A stretch of DNA of 64,000 nt from Hippophae tibetana (GCA_037013495.1 CM072811.1:27799659-27863658), one strand, 5' to 3'; numbered from the stretch's first letter, positions 46,208-58,350 are shown. The notes: a model not told the origin generated them from the letters alone. Program-made: numbers and translations.

Positions 46208-46910
46208 TCAAGCTATAGCTTTTCTAGCTGCTTTCTTAGCAGCAGGCGACTTGATAGATTTAACCTGTTTGGGTTTCGCTTGACTCGATTTCTTAATCTT
46301 CTTAGCTGGTTTAGGCACTTTCTTAGTTTTCTCATTCTTCTTAGTAGATCTAGTAGTTCTTGAAGCAACAAAAGATGTCGTTTTATCCTCTTTGGTTTTT
46401 TTCTCTGTCTTTTTCTTCGCTGGTTTGCTTATCACTTCTTCTTTCTTTCCAGACTCAGAAAGCTTATAAGAGGCTTTGATCTTAATCAGCTTTCCTTTTG
46501 ACACAGAGTTCTTCAATTGCAGGGCTAGCATTTTCTTGAAGTTCGTTGGTAATTCTGTTAAGTGCTTCTCTTCCATGTACTTGGCTATGGCGTATGGACT
46601 CGATCCACTCTTTTCGTTCAAAGCCAGTAGAGCTTCCTTGATCATCTAAACAAACCCATAAAAGCTTCGATGATTAAAATTAAGAATTCATTATTATTAC
46701 GCTTTATTTGATTCTGATCTCAATATTTGATACCTGAAAATATGGAGGGTGAGAAGCAGTCTTGGGCTGTTTGGGTTTTTTCTCCTTAGTAACCCGAGGC
46801 TTTCTTTCCTTCTTTGCTGGTTTCTCAGCCTTATTGGCTTCCTCTGTCGTCGGTGTCTCGTCCGGCGGGACTTCGACTGCCGGAGCTTCGACTTCTGCTT
46901 TAGTTGACAT
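46208..46910 (-). CDS. HIS1-3: Linker histone H1, HIS1-3/H1-S (stress-inducible) type
   Basis: Linker histone that binds nucleosomes and compacts chromatin in the nucleus. Two exons on the minus strand, 46734-46910 and 46208-46645, join in phase across an 88-bp GT-AG intron to give 204 aa. The N-terminal tail (1-52) is rich in Lys, Pro and Glu. The winged-helix globular domain spans about 53-122 (SHPPYFQMIKEALLALNEK, SSPYAIAKYMEEKH, LALQLKNSVSKGKLIKIKAS). The C-terminal tail is Lys/Ala/Ser-rich and ends SIKSPAAKKAARKAIA. The intron after PPYFQ sits at the usual plant H1 position. The fairly short tail and the RTTRSTKK and PKQVKSIKS motifs resemble Arabidopsis HIS1-3, the drought- and ABA-induced minor variant, more than the larger H1.1/H1.2. 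The start is the only in-frame ATG close to a TATA box. Subtype is less certain than family. Confidence 0.95.
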
Positions 46911-46949
46911 CGCGATCGACGAGTTAACGGAGAATGTGGTGTCTTACGT

Positions 46950-47115
46950 CGTCAAATATAAATGCATGCTTGGGTTTTTTTTTATATATATTTGAGTAGC
47001 GATCCGCGTCGTAGTAGATGGAGCTTTGCGATTGGTTTTTAGTTTATGAAGAGGATTTGATGAGTTGTGTGACAATTGATCTGTAGCGTACACGTGGAAT
47101 TAAACTACACGTTGT
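46950..47115 (-). promoter_or_regulatory. H1 promoter with TATA box, RY element and ABRE/G-box
   Basis: On the minus strand, TATATATAAA (46981-46990) is a TATA box about 70 bases before the ATG. An RY core CATGCA (TGCATG on plus, 46963-46968) lies just downstream. CCACGTGT (ACACGTGG on plus, 47090-47097) is an ABRE/G-box, and a second ACACGT core is at about 47107. This fits ABA- or drought-responsive expression, which is inferred. Confidence 0.55.
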
Positions 47116-47399
47116 CTTGTTAGCGAAATGGGATTTCTGTTTTGTGTTTTGTGTTTTTTCTTCTAGTTTTGAGGTTTGATTTTGTTTCATTTGCTTTGCT
47201 TCTAAAATCTGATTTTTTATTTTACTATTTGTTTTGAGATAGAATATATGGATTCTAATTTTGATCAAAACTGGGTAAAGTGTAATGGAAAATGTAATAG
47301 CATTGAGGTAATATATCTGAGTGGTTTTTTTATCATCCAAATTGAAAGAAATTACGGAAGTGGTATATTTCATATGGACAATAAATTAAGATTTGGTAA

Positions 47400-49780
47400 C
47401 TATTTTTATGTTTTGTAAACTAAAATTTTCATTTCAAAACTTTAAAAATTATTTCTTAATTAATTTTTGGTTTAATTTTAAATACTATAAATTGAAAATT
47501 AAACATTGTTTGTTTGATAACTAATTTTTAATTTTTTAAATACTTAAATTCAATTTTAAATTTATTTTTTATAAATTTTTATTAAACAATGTTAAGTATG
47601 ATTGATTATTAATTTTTAGTAAAAAAATATAAAAATATAATTTCAATTCTAAAATTAACTTTTTTTTTAATTTTAATTCAATATATTAATTATTATATCA
47701 CATTTTTGTATTTTTATAGGTTTATTTTGTATCATATTTGTAAAGAAAATATACACCATACTCGTTTATTTAAAAGAAAAAAAATTCAAATTATTAGGCT
47801 TTGACTTAAAAAAAAATTTTGAAATACTTACTAACTTTTATTATTCTTTTTTAACTTTCTCATTTACCATAAAAATATAAGATATTATTTTCTTAAATTT
47901 TCTTTTTCTTTTTTCCAATCAAACATATAAATTATGGTACATAAATTTTTTAACTATAATAATATAAATTATTCTTTAAATTAATTTAAAAATGATAAAA
48001 ATTTATCATATTTTATATTTAAGAGAAAAAAATGAGGTGCATAAGTATTATATAACATAAGTATTTATGATCAATTTGTTTTTTATTATTTTAAAATATT
48101 ATTTATTTTTTATAAAATTAATGAATGTTTTTACATCACTTACAAAATTTGATATAAACTGTTAATTAATAATTAAATTGATCATGATGAGTAATTTTAC
48201 TGTTAAATTATATCAAAAATGTTAAAAATGTGATAAATTTGAGTAAATTTTATCAATAAATTTAAATTTTTTATCAAGTTTATTGAACTAATATGTAAAA
48301 AAATAAAACAATAAGTGTTAAATTTGATTATTATTTTAAGTAGAATATAATAACTTGAATAGCAAGTCATTATTATTTTTAAATATAAATAATACTGGTA
48401 TTTTTTTGTGATATTGTGTAAAATACACTGTTATAATCATTATTTTAATAATTATTTTATCGAACACTGTTATCATAATGTTAATTATTACCTTTTCTTA
48501 ATCGGAGAAAGAACACGAAATTATCACTAAGCCTAACTACATCTTTAGATATAAAGGCTTCCATCCTTCATCGTTGGCACGTTTTTTTTAACAGATAATA
48601 TTTTTTACACGAATGAAAGCATATTTTATATTTTTTTATTAATTTTTACATAATATTAATATATTTATATAATAATTATTTTGTATAATAAAATCATATT
48701 TTTGCCTTATATATTAATAAATATCAAAATATTCTTATAATAGATAATAATTGTATAATTTATATTGAATAATTTTATTGTGTATTGACTTTACATTATT
48801 AATATTTAATTATTATTTTAGGGGTTCTAATTGTGTTAAATTAATCATGTCTTTTAATATCAATATCATGTTATATATAATATTAATAAATAAATAGTCA
48901 ATTAAACTACTTTGCTTTTAATAAAAAAAAATATTATATTTGATTTATTTGTTAAATAATTAAATTGTGTGTCATTGTCATGAATGTCTATACATATTGG
49001 TAATAAAATAATTACTGTTTTTTATATATTTATCATTAAAATAATAAAGTAATTAATTTTTATTAATAAAATAATTATTATTGTATATTTATTATTTACT
49101 ACAATAACAAATTAATTATTTATTTTAAGAGGATTTTTTTACACATTTATATAAAAATTTACGGCTAATTTTTTATCTTTTCATAATTAAAGACTTTTTA
49201 GTTTTTTTAGTTTTTTAAGTTTTTTAAAATATAATATTTTAAAGTAATAATAATTAATATTAATATATAATTATCAATTTTAAGTTATCCACGCATTTAC
49301 ACGAATCTAAAACGTGTTACATAAAAAGTGTTTTTATATGCAATTGTCTTTGTTTTCTAAGTAAAATTATTTTTTAAAACGAACACTGAAATTCACTTAA
49401 TTTTAAGTAATTTATTGAAAATCACTTGGCTTTTAAAAGAATTACTTGATCATCTTGATTTTAAGTAGTGAATTAAAAATCACTTCACGTTTTAAAAGAG
49501 AGTACCATAAGTCATTTAAGTTTTTTAAAATAAACATTTTATCCTATTTATTTTTAAAATGTAAATAGACTTTCAATGTTGTATTTAAAAACAAAATGAA
49601 TAAAGTTCTATACCCTAAATTACTGAGTTGTTGCCATAAAAAAACATATCAACTAGGATAAGAGTAAAAACTTTAATAAATGCAAACATGTGGATCTTGT
49701 ATGTAGTTTAGCCATTGTATCAATATTATATTATATTAACATAGTTTATGGTTACTCTCTGAACTTCTACGTCACAAAAT
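47400..49780. other. AT-rich gene-free region
   Basis: No gene recognised. Degenerate short repeats around 49380-49520 repeat 'AAATCACTT' and 'TTTTAAAAGA' motifs. The 109-codon frame at 47044-47373 overlaps the H1 promoter side and has no domain. Confidence 0.5.
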
Positions 49781-49785
49781 GAACT

Positions 49786-49922
49786 ATTACCTTGAACTCA
49801 ACTGACATTGATAAGAGACCACCCCAAGCATCAACATGTCTCAAAAGATTAATCAATTCAACTTTGGGTCTCCATTCTCTGCCAACCGTATTCAAGGGAG
49901 GTTCTTTACTTTTTTTAATCTG
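49786..49922 (-). pseudogene. Orphan exon-like fragment Y of an unidentified gene
   Basis: In a sea of A/T, this minus-strand stretch reads about 43 codons with protein-like composition (EPPLNTVGREWRPKVELINL, then LRHVDAWGGLLSMSVEFK). It is bounded by an acceptor-like GGATCTCAG and a donor-like AAG/GTAATAG, and is phase 0 at both ends. I do not recognise the family. It lies about 480 bp downstream, in the minus sense, of the Copia-3 insertion, and may belong with fragment X at 55454-55560. Confidence 0.45.
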
Positions 49923-49995
49923 AGATCCTATTAGAAAGGTAACAAAAATAAATATATCTCTTAATGTATATGTAATAACAACAGATTAACGTGTA

Positions 49996-50020
49996 TATAT
50001 ATATATATATATATATATTA
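49996..50020. repeat. TA microsatellite
   Basis: Uninterrupted TA dinucleotide run. Confidence 0.85.
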
Positions 50021-50352
50021 ATGTATATATATTTACTTTAAACATATTTAATTTATTTATAATTCTTATATAAAGTTACAATTTACATTCTTTTATACAT
50101 AAAATATAATACAATAATTAAATAAAATTAAAAATGGTAATTAGATTCAAAAAAGAAGCTGATCCTTGAAATGAAATAGTTGTCTCATGGTTAAAAACTG
50201 ATCACATTTTTTATATATAAATATTGGGGAAAACTTTTTACATACGAACCACCCCAATATACTGAGATTAACACTTGAAATATTATTATAAACCATATAT
50301 TCGACTACTATTTAAAAAAATACTCGTATCTAAGATATTACTTACCGTTTTG

Positions 50353-50412
50353 ATTATATCATACATGTAACAAAGTGTTGGAATTATATCATATATGTAA
50401 CAAAGTGTTGGA
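50353..50412. repeat. 30-bp tandem duplication across the Copia-3 border
   Basis: Copies 50353-50382 and 50383-50412 differ at about one base. Each includes the target site CAAAG plus the first LTR bases TGTTGGA, so the duplication arose after Copia-3 inserted. Confidence 0.8.
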
Positions 50413-50852
50413 AAAATGAAATATATTTTTCCTATTCTAAATAGTTACTATTCACTTATGATTTAAATGAATAGAACTCAAATTAACCCGACAAAATAAT
50501 GCTATTAGAAATATAATGCTAAAATAAACTAAAGCAGATATTGAAACAAAAATATTAAAGCAGAAAAATAATAACAACATAAATTTAACGATGTTCGGTA
50601 TAAATGTTACCTAAGTCCTCGGACGTGGTTGATCACTTTCACTATCTCCAAATGGATGAACTCTAAATTATAACTAATTGGACAAAATTAACCTAATTAA
50701 TTACCTTTAAAAAAAGAGAAAGATTTACAAATTTTAGAATGTTTTATAAATGGTGAAGAAGGGCTTTATTTATAGCCCCAAATCCAACACCATTTTTCAT
50801 TCCTAAGCAATGTGAGACTTTTCTAGTTTGCTCACTAAGGAGTTATATAACA
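50406..50852 (-). repeat. Copia-3 3' LTR (about 447 bp)
   Basis: Pairs with 55042-55453; carries an insertion of roughly 30-40 bp relative to it near 50510. Confidence 0.85.
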
Positions 50853-50999
50853 AATGTACACCTTAGCGACTTAGTGATTCTTAAATGATTTATTCAATCA
50901 CTAGATCAACAACGCCAGTACCAATTCAGATTTGCAAGATGTTAATCAAGTTCAGACAATATTTGAACTTGATTGATGTTATCACCTTGGTCATCATAT

Positions 51000-52530
51000 C
51001 TGCGGGATTCTCTGTAGTACTGATATTTTAAACTAGTACTTCACATTCTTCAATAATCTCTCACACGAAATGATAACGAACGTCAATGTGTTTTGTACGT
51101 GCATGGTAGACTCGGTTATTTGCTAAATGAATAGCGCTCTTACTATCACAAAACACCTTAATATGTTTTTGACCAACTCCCAAGTCTTCAAGTAAACCTC
51201 ATAACCAAATAGCTTCTTTCACAACCTCTGTAACTGTCATATACTCTACCTATGTAGTAGATAAAGCAACTGTGGACTGTAAGGTAGACTTATAACTGGT
51301 TGGTGCTCTAGCAAGAGTAAACACATAACCAATAGTTGACCGACGCTTATCTAAATCTCTAACATAGTCGGAATCACAATATCTGACTGCACATTAACTA
51401 ACGGTATTATCCTACTGAAATACTAAACCAAAATCTACAATATTTAGAATATACTGTAGAATCCATTTCACAGCCAACCAATGTCCTTTACTAGGATCAT
51501 GCATGTACCTGCTTACAATACCAACCACATGTGAAATGTCAGGTCTTGTACACATCATTGCATACATCAAGCTACCAACCACATTTGCATATGGTATCTT
51601 TACCATATATTCTCATTTTGCATCATTCTTAGGAGATAATTGAGCACTAAGCTTGAATTGAGGAACTAACAGAGTACTTACAAGTTTTGTCTGTTCATTC
51701 ACACCAAAACATTGTAGTACCCTCTTCAAATATTGACTCTGGGTAAAACTAAGCTCCCTCTTCTTCATGTCTCTGCTTATTTCCATACTAAGAATCTTCT
51801 TTGCTTCTTCCAAATCTTTCATCTTGAACTCCTAACTTAGTTAAGCCTTCAATTTTTCAATTTTTGCTTGGCTCTTCGATGCAATCAACATATCATCGAC
51901 GTGCAATAGAAGATAAATGAAAGAATCATGTTATAGCTTGCGAAAATACACACAGTAATCATGTGTGCTTCTGGTGTACTTCTACTGCAACATAAATTGA
52001 TCAAATCGTTTGTACCATTGCCTTAGAGATTGCTTCAATCCATACAATGATTTGTTCATCTTACAAACCCAATTCTCTTTACCAACAACATTAAACCCTT
52101 ATGGCTAAGATATATAGATTTCCTCTTCTAAGTCACCGTGTAGAAACACAACTTTTACATCAAGTTGAATTAGATCCAAATTGAACTATGCTACCAAGGC
52201 CAACAAAATTCTAATGGAAGAATGTTTTACAACTGGAGAAAATACCTCATTATAATCGATTCCCTCCTTCTGAGCATAGCCATTAGTCATCAACCTTGCC
52301 TTGTAGTGAATACCATCTTTATTAGGAAATCCTTCTTTCTTTGCATACACTCATTTTCAGTCAATTGCCTTCTTTCCCTTAGGTAGTTGTATCGACTTCC
52401 ATGTTTTATTCTTCTAAAGAGACATAAGTTCTTCATCCATAGCTTCCTTCCATCTTTCAACTTCAGGGCTTCTGATTGCTTCTTTATATATGGAAGGAAC
52501 ATCGTCATGCACAACTGAAAGTGCACAGGC
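51000..52530 (-). pseudogene. Copia-3 reverse transcriptase/RNase H remnant
   Basis: The minus strand retains RT and RNase H landmarks in several frames: LKDGRKLWMKN near 52460, MKDLEEAKKILSMEI at 51822 and YANVVGSLMYAMMCTRPDIS near 51560. RNase H sequence, including a KHIDVRYHF-type motif near 51090, continues to about 51000. The catalytic box reads HVDD (51892-51903) in place of YVDD. At least four frame breaks are present. Confidence 0.85.
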
Positions 52531-52629
52531 TACCATATTCTTAAACTGAGCAGGTAGGTCTTCAAAATCCTTGTATCGAGCAAGCACCTTAACATTTTGT
52601 CGTCGTGACCTATCAATTATAGTTTCTTC

Positions 52630-54102
52630 TTATTGTTGTGGAGGTTCTTGGGTTAAAACCTCTTCATCTGATTCATCTTCTATCAATGGAGGATCAACTT
52701 TTGTCTTATCTTCACTAACTGGATTAACAATTCTGCTTTCAAACTCCACCTGCTTTGGAGTTTGTTCCACCTGCTCCAAAGTGTCATCATTCTTCTTAGT
52801 TATCTTTCTCAGCAAGGTAGATTCATCAAAGGTAACATCTCTGCTGAATATTATCTTTTTCATTTCAAGGCACCATAGTTGATATCCCTTAGAACCAGAA
52901 GGGATCCATAAAAAATAGCTTTCTTGGCTCTTGGGTCCAACTTTGATTCTGTTACATGGTAGTATGCAATTGAACCAAACACATGTAAGAAATCATAATC
53001 TGTAGCAGGTTTTCCAGACCATATCTCCATAGGTGTTTTTCCTCAAGAGTAGATGATGGTATACGATTGACGAGATGGCATACATATGTCACAACCTCAG
53101 TCCAATACTGCTTCTCTAACCCAGCATTTGAAAACATACACCGAACCTTCTCCAACAAAGTCTGGTTCATACGTTCTACAACTCCGTTCTATTGTGGTGT
53201 TTTTCGAATAGTGAAGTGTCGCACTATCCCTTCTTCTTCACAAACTTTCATAAATGGATCGTTTGTGTACTCAGTGTCATTATCAGACCTCAAACGTTTG
53301 ATCTTTTTACCAGTCTGAGTCTCGATCATCTTCTTCCACTTGAGAAAAATTCCCAACACTTCATCCTTCTTCTTCATGAGATACACCCAAACTCTTCTAG
53401 ATAATTCATCAACGAAAGTGATATAATAATGTTTGCCACTTATGAATGGAGTTCTTGTTGGCCCTCATACATCAGTATGGATGTAATCCAAAATGCCCTT
53501 TGTATTATGGAGAGCAGTGCTAAAGCTTACTCTTTTCTACTTCCCTAATACACAATGCTCACAAAATTCTAACTTGTTGATTCTCGCACCATTTAACAGG
53601 CCTTGCTTTACCAAAATTTGTAAAGTTTTTTCACTAGCATGCCCCAAACACATATGCAACAGCTTGGTAGTTTCTGAATCTATTTCTTCCTCTGAAACTG
53701 TTGTTGATGTTGTCCCAATAACTGTACTACCAAGGTAGTAGTACACGTTATTCTTCTGAACACCTTTCATCGCCACAAGTGCTCCAGAAGTAACCTTCAA
53801 TGCCCCATTTTGTATGGTCAAATAAAGCCTTTTGATTCTAAGACTCCCACAGCAATGAGATTCTTGTTCATATCTGGAACATAATGAACATCCGTCAAGA
53901 CCCTAGTTGAACCATCTTGATTCTTCAAATCAATTATACCGATCCCCAAAACTTTGCATGGATAATCATTACCCATGAAAACAACTCCACCGTCTAGTTC
54001 TTCAAAGTTAAAGAACCACTCCTTGTTATGAGACATATGGAAAGTACATGCTGAATCAAAAATCCAATCACTAGGATGGGATGTTGTTGACGAACCAACC
54101 AA
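52630..54102 (-). pseudogene. Copia-3 protease/integrase remnant
   Basis: The minus strand shows the protease WIFDSACTFHMS (near 54075), with Cys where Gly/Ala is usual, and MYVPDMNKNLIAVG-like downstream sequence. The GAG-pre region has MCLGHASEKTL and CEHCVLGK (53537-53821). The integrase core has RLRSDNDTEY and, next door, the start of the NQTLLEKVRCM helix (52952-53386). The catalytic Glu region is cut by a stop near 53188-53190. The IN-RT linker continues to 52630. Confidence 0.85.
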
Positions 54103-54276
54103 TGCAAAATATGAATTTGAATTGCTTTAAGCTACACATGCATCAAACTGCACAGCTTTTCCTTTCTTCTGTAGCTTCGGACAATTTTTCCTCCAATGGT
54201 TTTTCTCATGACAAAAGGCACATTCATCTTTACCAAGTCTTCCTTTTGACAGAGATCTACCTCTCCTTCCTTTTTG

Positions 54277-54895
54277 TTATGTTTGCGGACATCCTCTTAC
54301 AAATAGTTCCTCTACTACTTCATTCCTGCTTTCTTTTTTATCTTTTTTTCTAATTTCATAACTATACAAAGCAGTGCAAACTTCCTCAAAATACACTTTA
54401 TCCTTCCCAATGAGTAAGCTCATAATAAGGTGATCAAACTCATCAGGAAAGGAAGCTAACAACATCAAGGTTAAATCTTCATCTTTAAAAGTTTCATCCA
54501 TATATTAACAAATCTGCTACCAATCGATTAAAAACAGTAATGTGGTAATTTATTGTAGTACTTGGAAGGTATTCAAAACGAAACAACTTCTTCTTCAAAT
54601 AGAGTCGATTTTGTCCACTCTTCTTCATGAACTTATTCTCCAACGCCTTCCATAACTTACTTGTGGATGAATCCTTTATGAACGTGTACTTTTGTTCTCT
54701 TGAGAGACACGAATGGATTGTACCACATGCCAATCGGTTGATATTTTTCCACTCTACTTCATTTGCTCCATCTGGTTTCTCTTCTTCAATGACGATGTCT
54801 ACACCTTTTTGAAATAGAGCATCTAGAACTTCGCCTTGCCACATGCCAAAATGACCGGTTCCATAAAACTTCTCCACCTCGAACCTTGCATTCAT
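54277..54895 (-). pseudogene. Copia-3 gag remnant
   Basis: A 133-codon frame (54494-54895) begins MNARFEVEKFYGTGHFGMWQ, the usual gag start, and overlaps a second frame (54277-54501) that continues the gag, so one frameshift separates them. The zinc-knuckle region near 54180-54240 is only partly readable. Confidence 0.85.
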
Positions 54896-55027
54896 CCTAA
54901 CGTGGATGATTGGCCTTTATTTGAAAGAAATTTTTCTTCCACCATTTCTTCAAATTACAACAACTAGCAACTATATTCCAATAGTGAACAAACAAAATAC
55001 AAACAAATTCCTAGGTAGAAACCTTCA

Positions 55028-55039
55028 GCTCTAATACCA
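55028..55039 (-). other. Copia-3 primer-binding site
   Basis: The minus strand TGGTATTAGAGC is the tRNA-iMet site with one C-to-T change. Confidence 0.8.
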
Positions 55040-55041
55040 AT

Positions 55042-55453
55042 TGTTGGGAAAATTGGGTATATTTTCTCTATTCTAAGTAGTTACTATTCACTTATAACTT
55101 AAATGAATAGAACTCAAACTAACTCATCAAAATAATGTTATTGAAACAAAAATATTAAATCAAAAAAATAATAACACCAAAAAATTAACGAGGTTCGATA
55201 TAAATGTTACCTAGGTCATCGGGCGTCGTTGATCACTTCCACTATCTCCAAATGAATGAACTCCAAATTACAACTAATTGGACAAAATTGAGCTAATCAA
55301 TTACCCTTATAAAAGAGAAAAAAATTTACAAATTTTGAGATATTTTACAAATAGTGAAGAAGAGTTTTATTTATAGCCTTAAATCCAACACCTTTTTTTA
55401 TTTATAACAAATGTGAGATTTTTCTAGTTTACTTACTAAGGAGCTATATAACA
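55042..55453 (-). repeat. Copia-3 5' LTR (about 412 bp)
   Basis: Matches 50406-50852 over its length with many substitutions and small indels. Confidence 0.85.
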
Positions 55454-55560
55454 CAAAGCTTGTGGGATGTTCTCGTCACCTTCTTCATCTTCATCCTTAA
55501 ATGTTTGGATGCTTTCATAGCCAAATTGGCTATATTTTGGCCGGGGTTTAGAAATTGCAC
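55454..55560 (-). pseudogene. Exon-like fragment X of an unidentified gene, split by Copia-3
   Basis: The minus strand after an acceptor-like TTATTTTAG reads 35 open codons (AISKPRPKYSQFGYESIQTF, then KDEDEEGDENIPQAL), with clearly protein-like, acidic composition. It runs straight into the CAAAG target site and the LTR. With Copia-3 removed, the frame would extend two more codons to a GTATG donor-like site at about 50391-50395 (minus), phase 0, compatible with fragment Y. I do not recognise the protein. It may be a disrupted host gene or a captured gene fragment. Confidence 0.45.
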
Positions 55561-56963
55561 CTAAAATAATTTATTAGATTTTGAGAAATTAGAAAAAATT
55601 TAAGGCAAATAATTTGGGTATGCACGTTTTTTATTCATAATTATACCACATTAATTTAGGAAAATTTTGAGAAATAACCGACGAGTGGTAACTTTCGCAA
55701 ATTTAAACACCATTTTTGTTTTTTAATATTGATTTGAATATATTCTTAATAATAATAATCTATCCTTACCGTATATAAAATCGAAATTATATCTAAAATA
55801 ATTTTAAAAAATACCCTTATATTTTAAAGTAATTATATATATTGTAATTTATATTTTATTTTAAATTTTAAAAAATTAATTAAAAATCTTAAATAAAAAG
55901 ACTTATATAACATTAATGAGTGTATTTTTTTAATAGATGCAATATATTAAGGAGTTTAATATTGACATCAAAATTTTATGCACACATAAAGGAGTTCAAA
56001 AATATCTGTTTCATACAATTAATTTAGAAGCTTAAGAAATTTTATCTTTTTAATATGTAGTAGAAATTAACAAAAAGAAAAATTAAAAGTATCATAACAA
56101 TTCACATATTTTTATTTAGTAAAGTAAAATGATAATTTAATGCTATCTACTATGTTAAAATTTATTTTATAATATTATCATATTCTTTAAATATTTAAGT
56201 AGTTTAACTAAACTAAAATATATGTACAAAAATAAAAATAAAAATCATTTTTCAAAAAAATAAAAATAAAAAAATTCAATCTATTTTTTTAATTTTTTAG
56301 AAAATCAAAATTTGCATTAATTTATTGAATTATATAGTACATCAAAAAACTTAATTACATGACGTAAATAAACAAAAATCGATAAAATACACGTAGGCAC
56401 GATAATCATTTTTCATCGTTTTTTAGATAGTGTTCGTAGTAATCAATTTTTTTTATGAACTTTCGTTTGTTTGTTAGGATTGCTCACTGTAATGTTTTTA
56501 TGTATTTAATCAATCAACTTGTATCTGTATCTTTAGTCTTTAAGATAATAATAATTCCAATAAAAAATCTAATAAATCTAAATATAGGTCTAGATTAAAC
56601 ATACTGAAAACTAAAAATAAAAAAAAGTCAAACATCACACATACATTAAAATTTAAACAAAAATACATTGTTAAATTTATTAAACCTAACCAAGAAGCAA
56701 ATACACCATAAGTTACTCAATAGTTATAATACCAAGCTATAATTTTTGAATTTCTATAAATTAATGTCGACCATCAAGATATTTGGTAATAAATAAAAGA
56801 TACATTATTTATGATTTAAATTTTTCTTAAAATCAATTAAATTTTAATTTATTTTAATCATGAGTACAAAATCAAACCAACTAAGTTAACATAATTATAC
56901 TAATAAAGGATAAAAGAAGTTTTATTCAAATAATTTGAGAACCAACCAAGTTAGCACCATAAG
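55561..56963. other. AT-rich region with a relic of the 172-bp repeat family
   Basis: No gene is seen. About 56310-56450 resembles the tandem unit at 22338-22850. Sequence at 56640-56760 (AATACACC-type, CTAACCAAGAAGCAAAT) leads into the LINE fragment. Confidence 0.5.
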
Positions 56964-57345
56964 TTAGCTACTGGTAGCCATCATCGATTATTGTGTACAA
57001 AATCAATGTTGACATCGCAATCCCTACATAATTAGTTGTTGTTAGGTTGGGGTGTGTCATTTGCAACAATGTGTGGGAGGTGATTGGTGCAAGAGTTGAT
57101 AGAAGGATGTTAGGTATGTCGCAACGTTTAACAAAACCTTGTTTAATTTGGAATGATTTAAAATTCAACTTGGACATTGATTTCAAAATATGATTATTGA
57201 GTCTAATTATGCATAAATTATCTGTAAATGGTAATTCATGATCTTTTTCTACTAAAGGGCACATAATTGATGTTATAAAATTTTAATTATGCAATCTACT
57301 TCTTGTTATTGTTATTTCTATTATAGAAAGGCAAATTTTTTTTAA
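56964..57345 (+). pseudogene. LINE RNase H fragment, plus strand, copy A
   Basis: Translated fragments follow the RNase H of plant L1-type LINEs: a KINVDIAI start where the catalytic KxNxDGA motif would be, then VVVRLGCVICNNV and LIWNDLKFNLDIDF. Stops are present. It is 93% or so like copy B by eye in the shared part, but keeps about 90 bp (57252-57344) that B lost. Confidence 0.65.
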
Positions 57346-57359
57346 TGAAAGGTTGTAAG

Positions 57360-58350
57360 TAACATGCCTCAGTAGATGTATCGGTACATTCCAACTAGTT
57401 TGGTACCTCCATAACACCTTCTTCATCTAACCCCTCGATAACGAGTATTATTAAACAGAGAGAAAAGATATACAAATTAAGTCTCAATAAAACCTATAAT
57501 TTGGCTTGCTTTTATTATCCAAATAAACAAAAGGGCTAGCGAATAATGGGACATCCTACCACCAAGTCGTAATACAAATACTGAAAACCTTAGAGGCTAT
57601 ATTATTAGTTACAACATTGTTCTCTCTATAAATATGAGAACAATGAAACTCTATGTATTTAATTTTCTCTAAGTAGTTAACTCAAGTAGAATACCATTTA
57701 CACGGCATTGAAAGTGATCGACTCTGAAAAAAAGTGATATATAAACAGAGTTCGACTTCAACAAAAAACTTCTACAACCCAAATGAATTGGCATACATCA
57801 TTGCATATATGGTCATTGCTAATTTTGCTTCAAAAGCGTATGAGACCCTAAGTAGGTCCTTAAATATATAATCATTTCTAACAATCCATATCACCCAAAT
57901 GATTGAAATTATCTATACTTTTCATAAGTTACCAATTTATGACACAAGGATAGTCACCATTGTAATTGTCCATAAATCAAGGATGGAAGAATCTGTAGAG
58001 ATCACTTGCCAAAAGAAGAGCATAAGAAATCTCAAAATGCACCTATAAAATGACAAATCAAAAAAATATGAGAGATAATTTCCTCTGCTAGGCCATACAA
58101 GGCGATTTGGAAGGAAAGGAATGTCATATCTTTTTTTCCTAGCAATCAGAGGGAAGTTTATTCTATAGGGCATGTTGAAGGAAGATGGACTGTGATGGTA
58201 GTCTAAAAAGGGCCCAGATAACCCTACCCTAACTCTTGAGTTCTCCAACCATATATAGAGAAGTATATGTCTTACTGGTTGTGACTACTCCCTTAATTGA
58301 GTGTGTCTAAATTCTTGTGTTTTTTCTTATCCTGAAAACCATCTAGCGAA
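57360..58350 (-). pseudogene. LINE 3' part (zf-RVT and RNase H), minus strand, copy A
   Basis: The minus strand shows the zinc-binding RT C-terminal domain (LAEE followed by a SHIF-type segment) near 58050-58110. RNase H C-terminal sequence of the CSHIYREnNVVT type lies near 57600-57640. About 290 bp of RNase H present in copy B is deleted here. Non-functional. Confidence 0.65.

Larger units (their letters stand above)
50406..55453 (-). mobile_element. Structurally complete but decayed Ty1/Copia element (Copia-3)
   Basis: LTRs at 50406-50852 and 55042-55453 begin TGTTGG and end TATAACA-like, flanked by a CAAAG target duplication (50401-50405 and 55454-55458). The minus-strand primer site TGGTATTAGAGC lies two bases inside the right LTR. 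Gag, protease, integrase, RT and RNase H follow in Copia order with several stops and frameshifts. LTRs are clearly diverged. It is older than Copia-1 and better preserved than Copia-2. It appears to sit inside an exon-like stretch. Confidence 0.92.

Noticed and set aside
46055-46363. Plus-strand frame overlapping the H1 gene (also 46762-46995)
   Set aside because: Shadow of the Lys-rich H1 coding sequence on the other strand.
47044-47373. 109-codon minus-strand frame upstream of H1
   Set aside because: It overlaps the H1 promoter, has low-complexity Lys/Thr/Ile composition and no domain.
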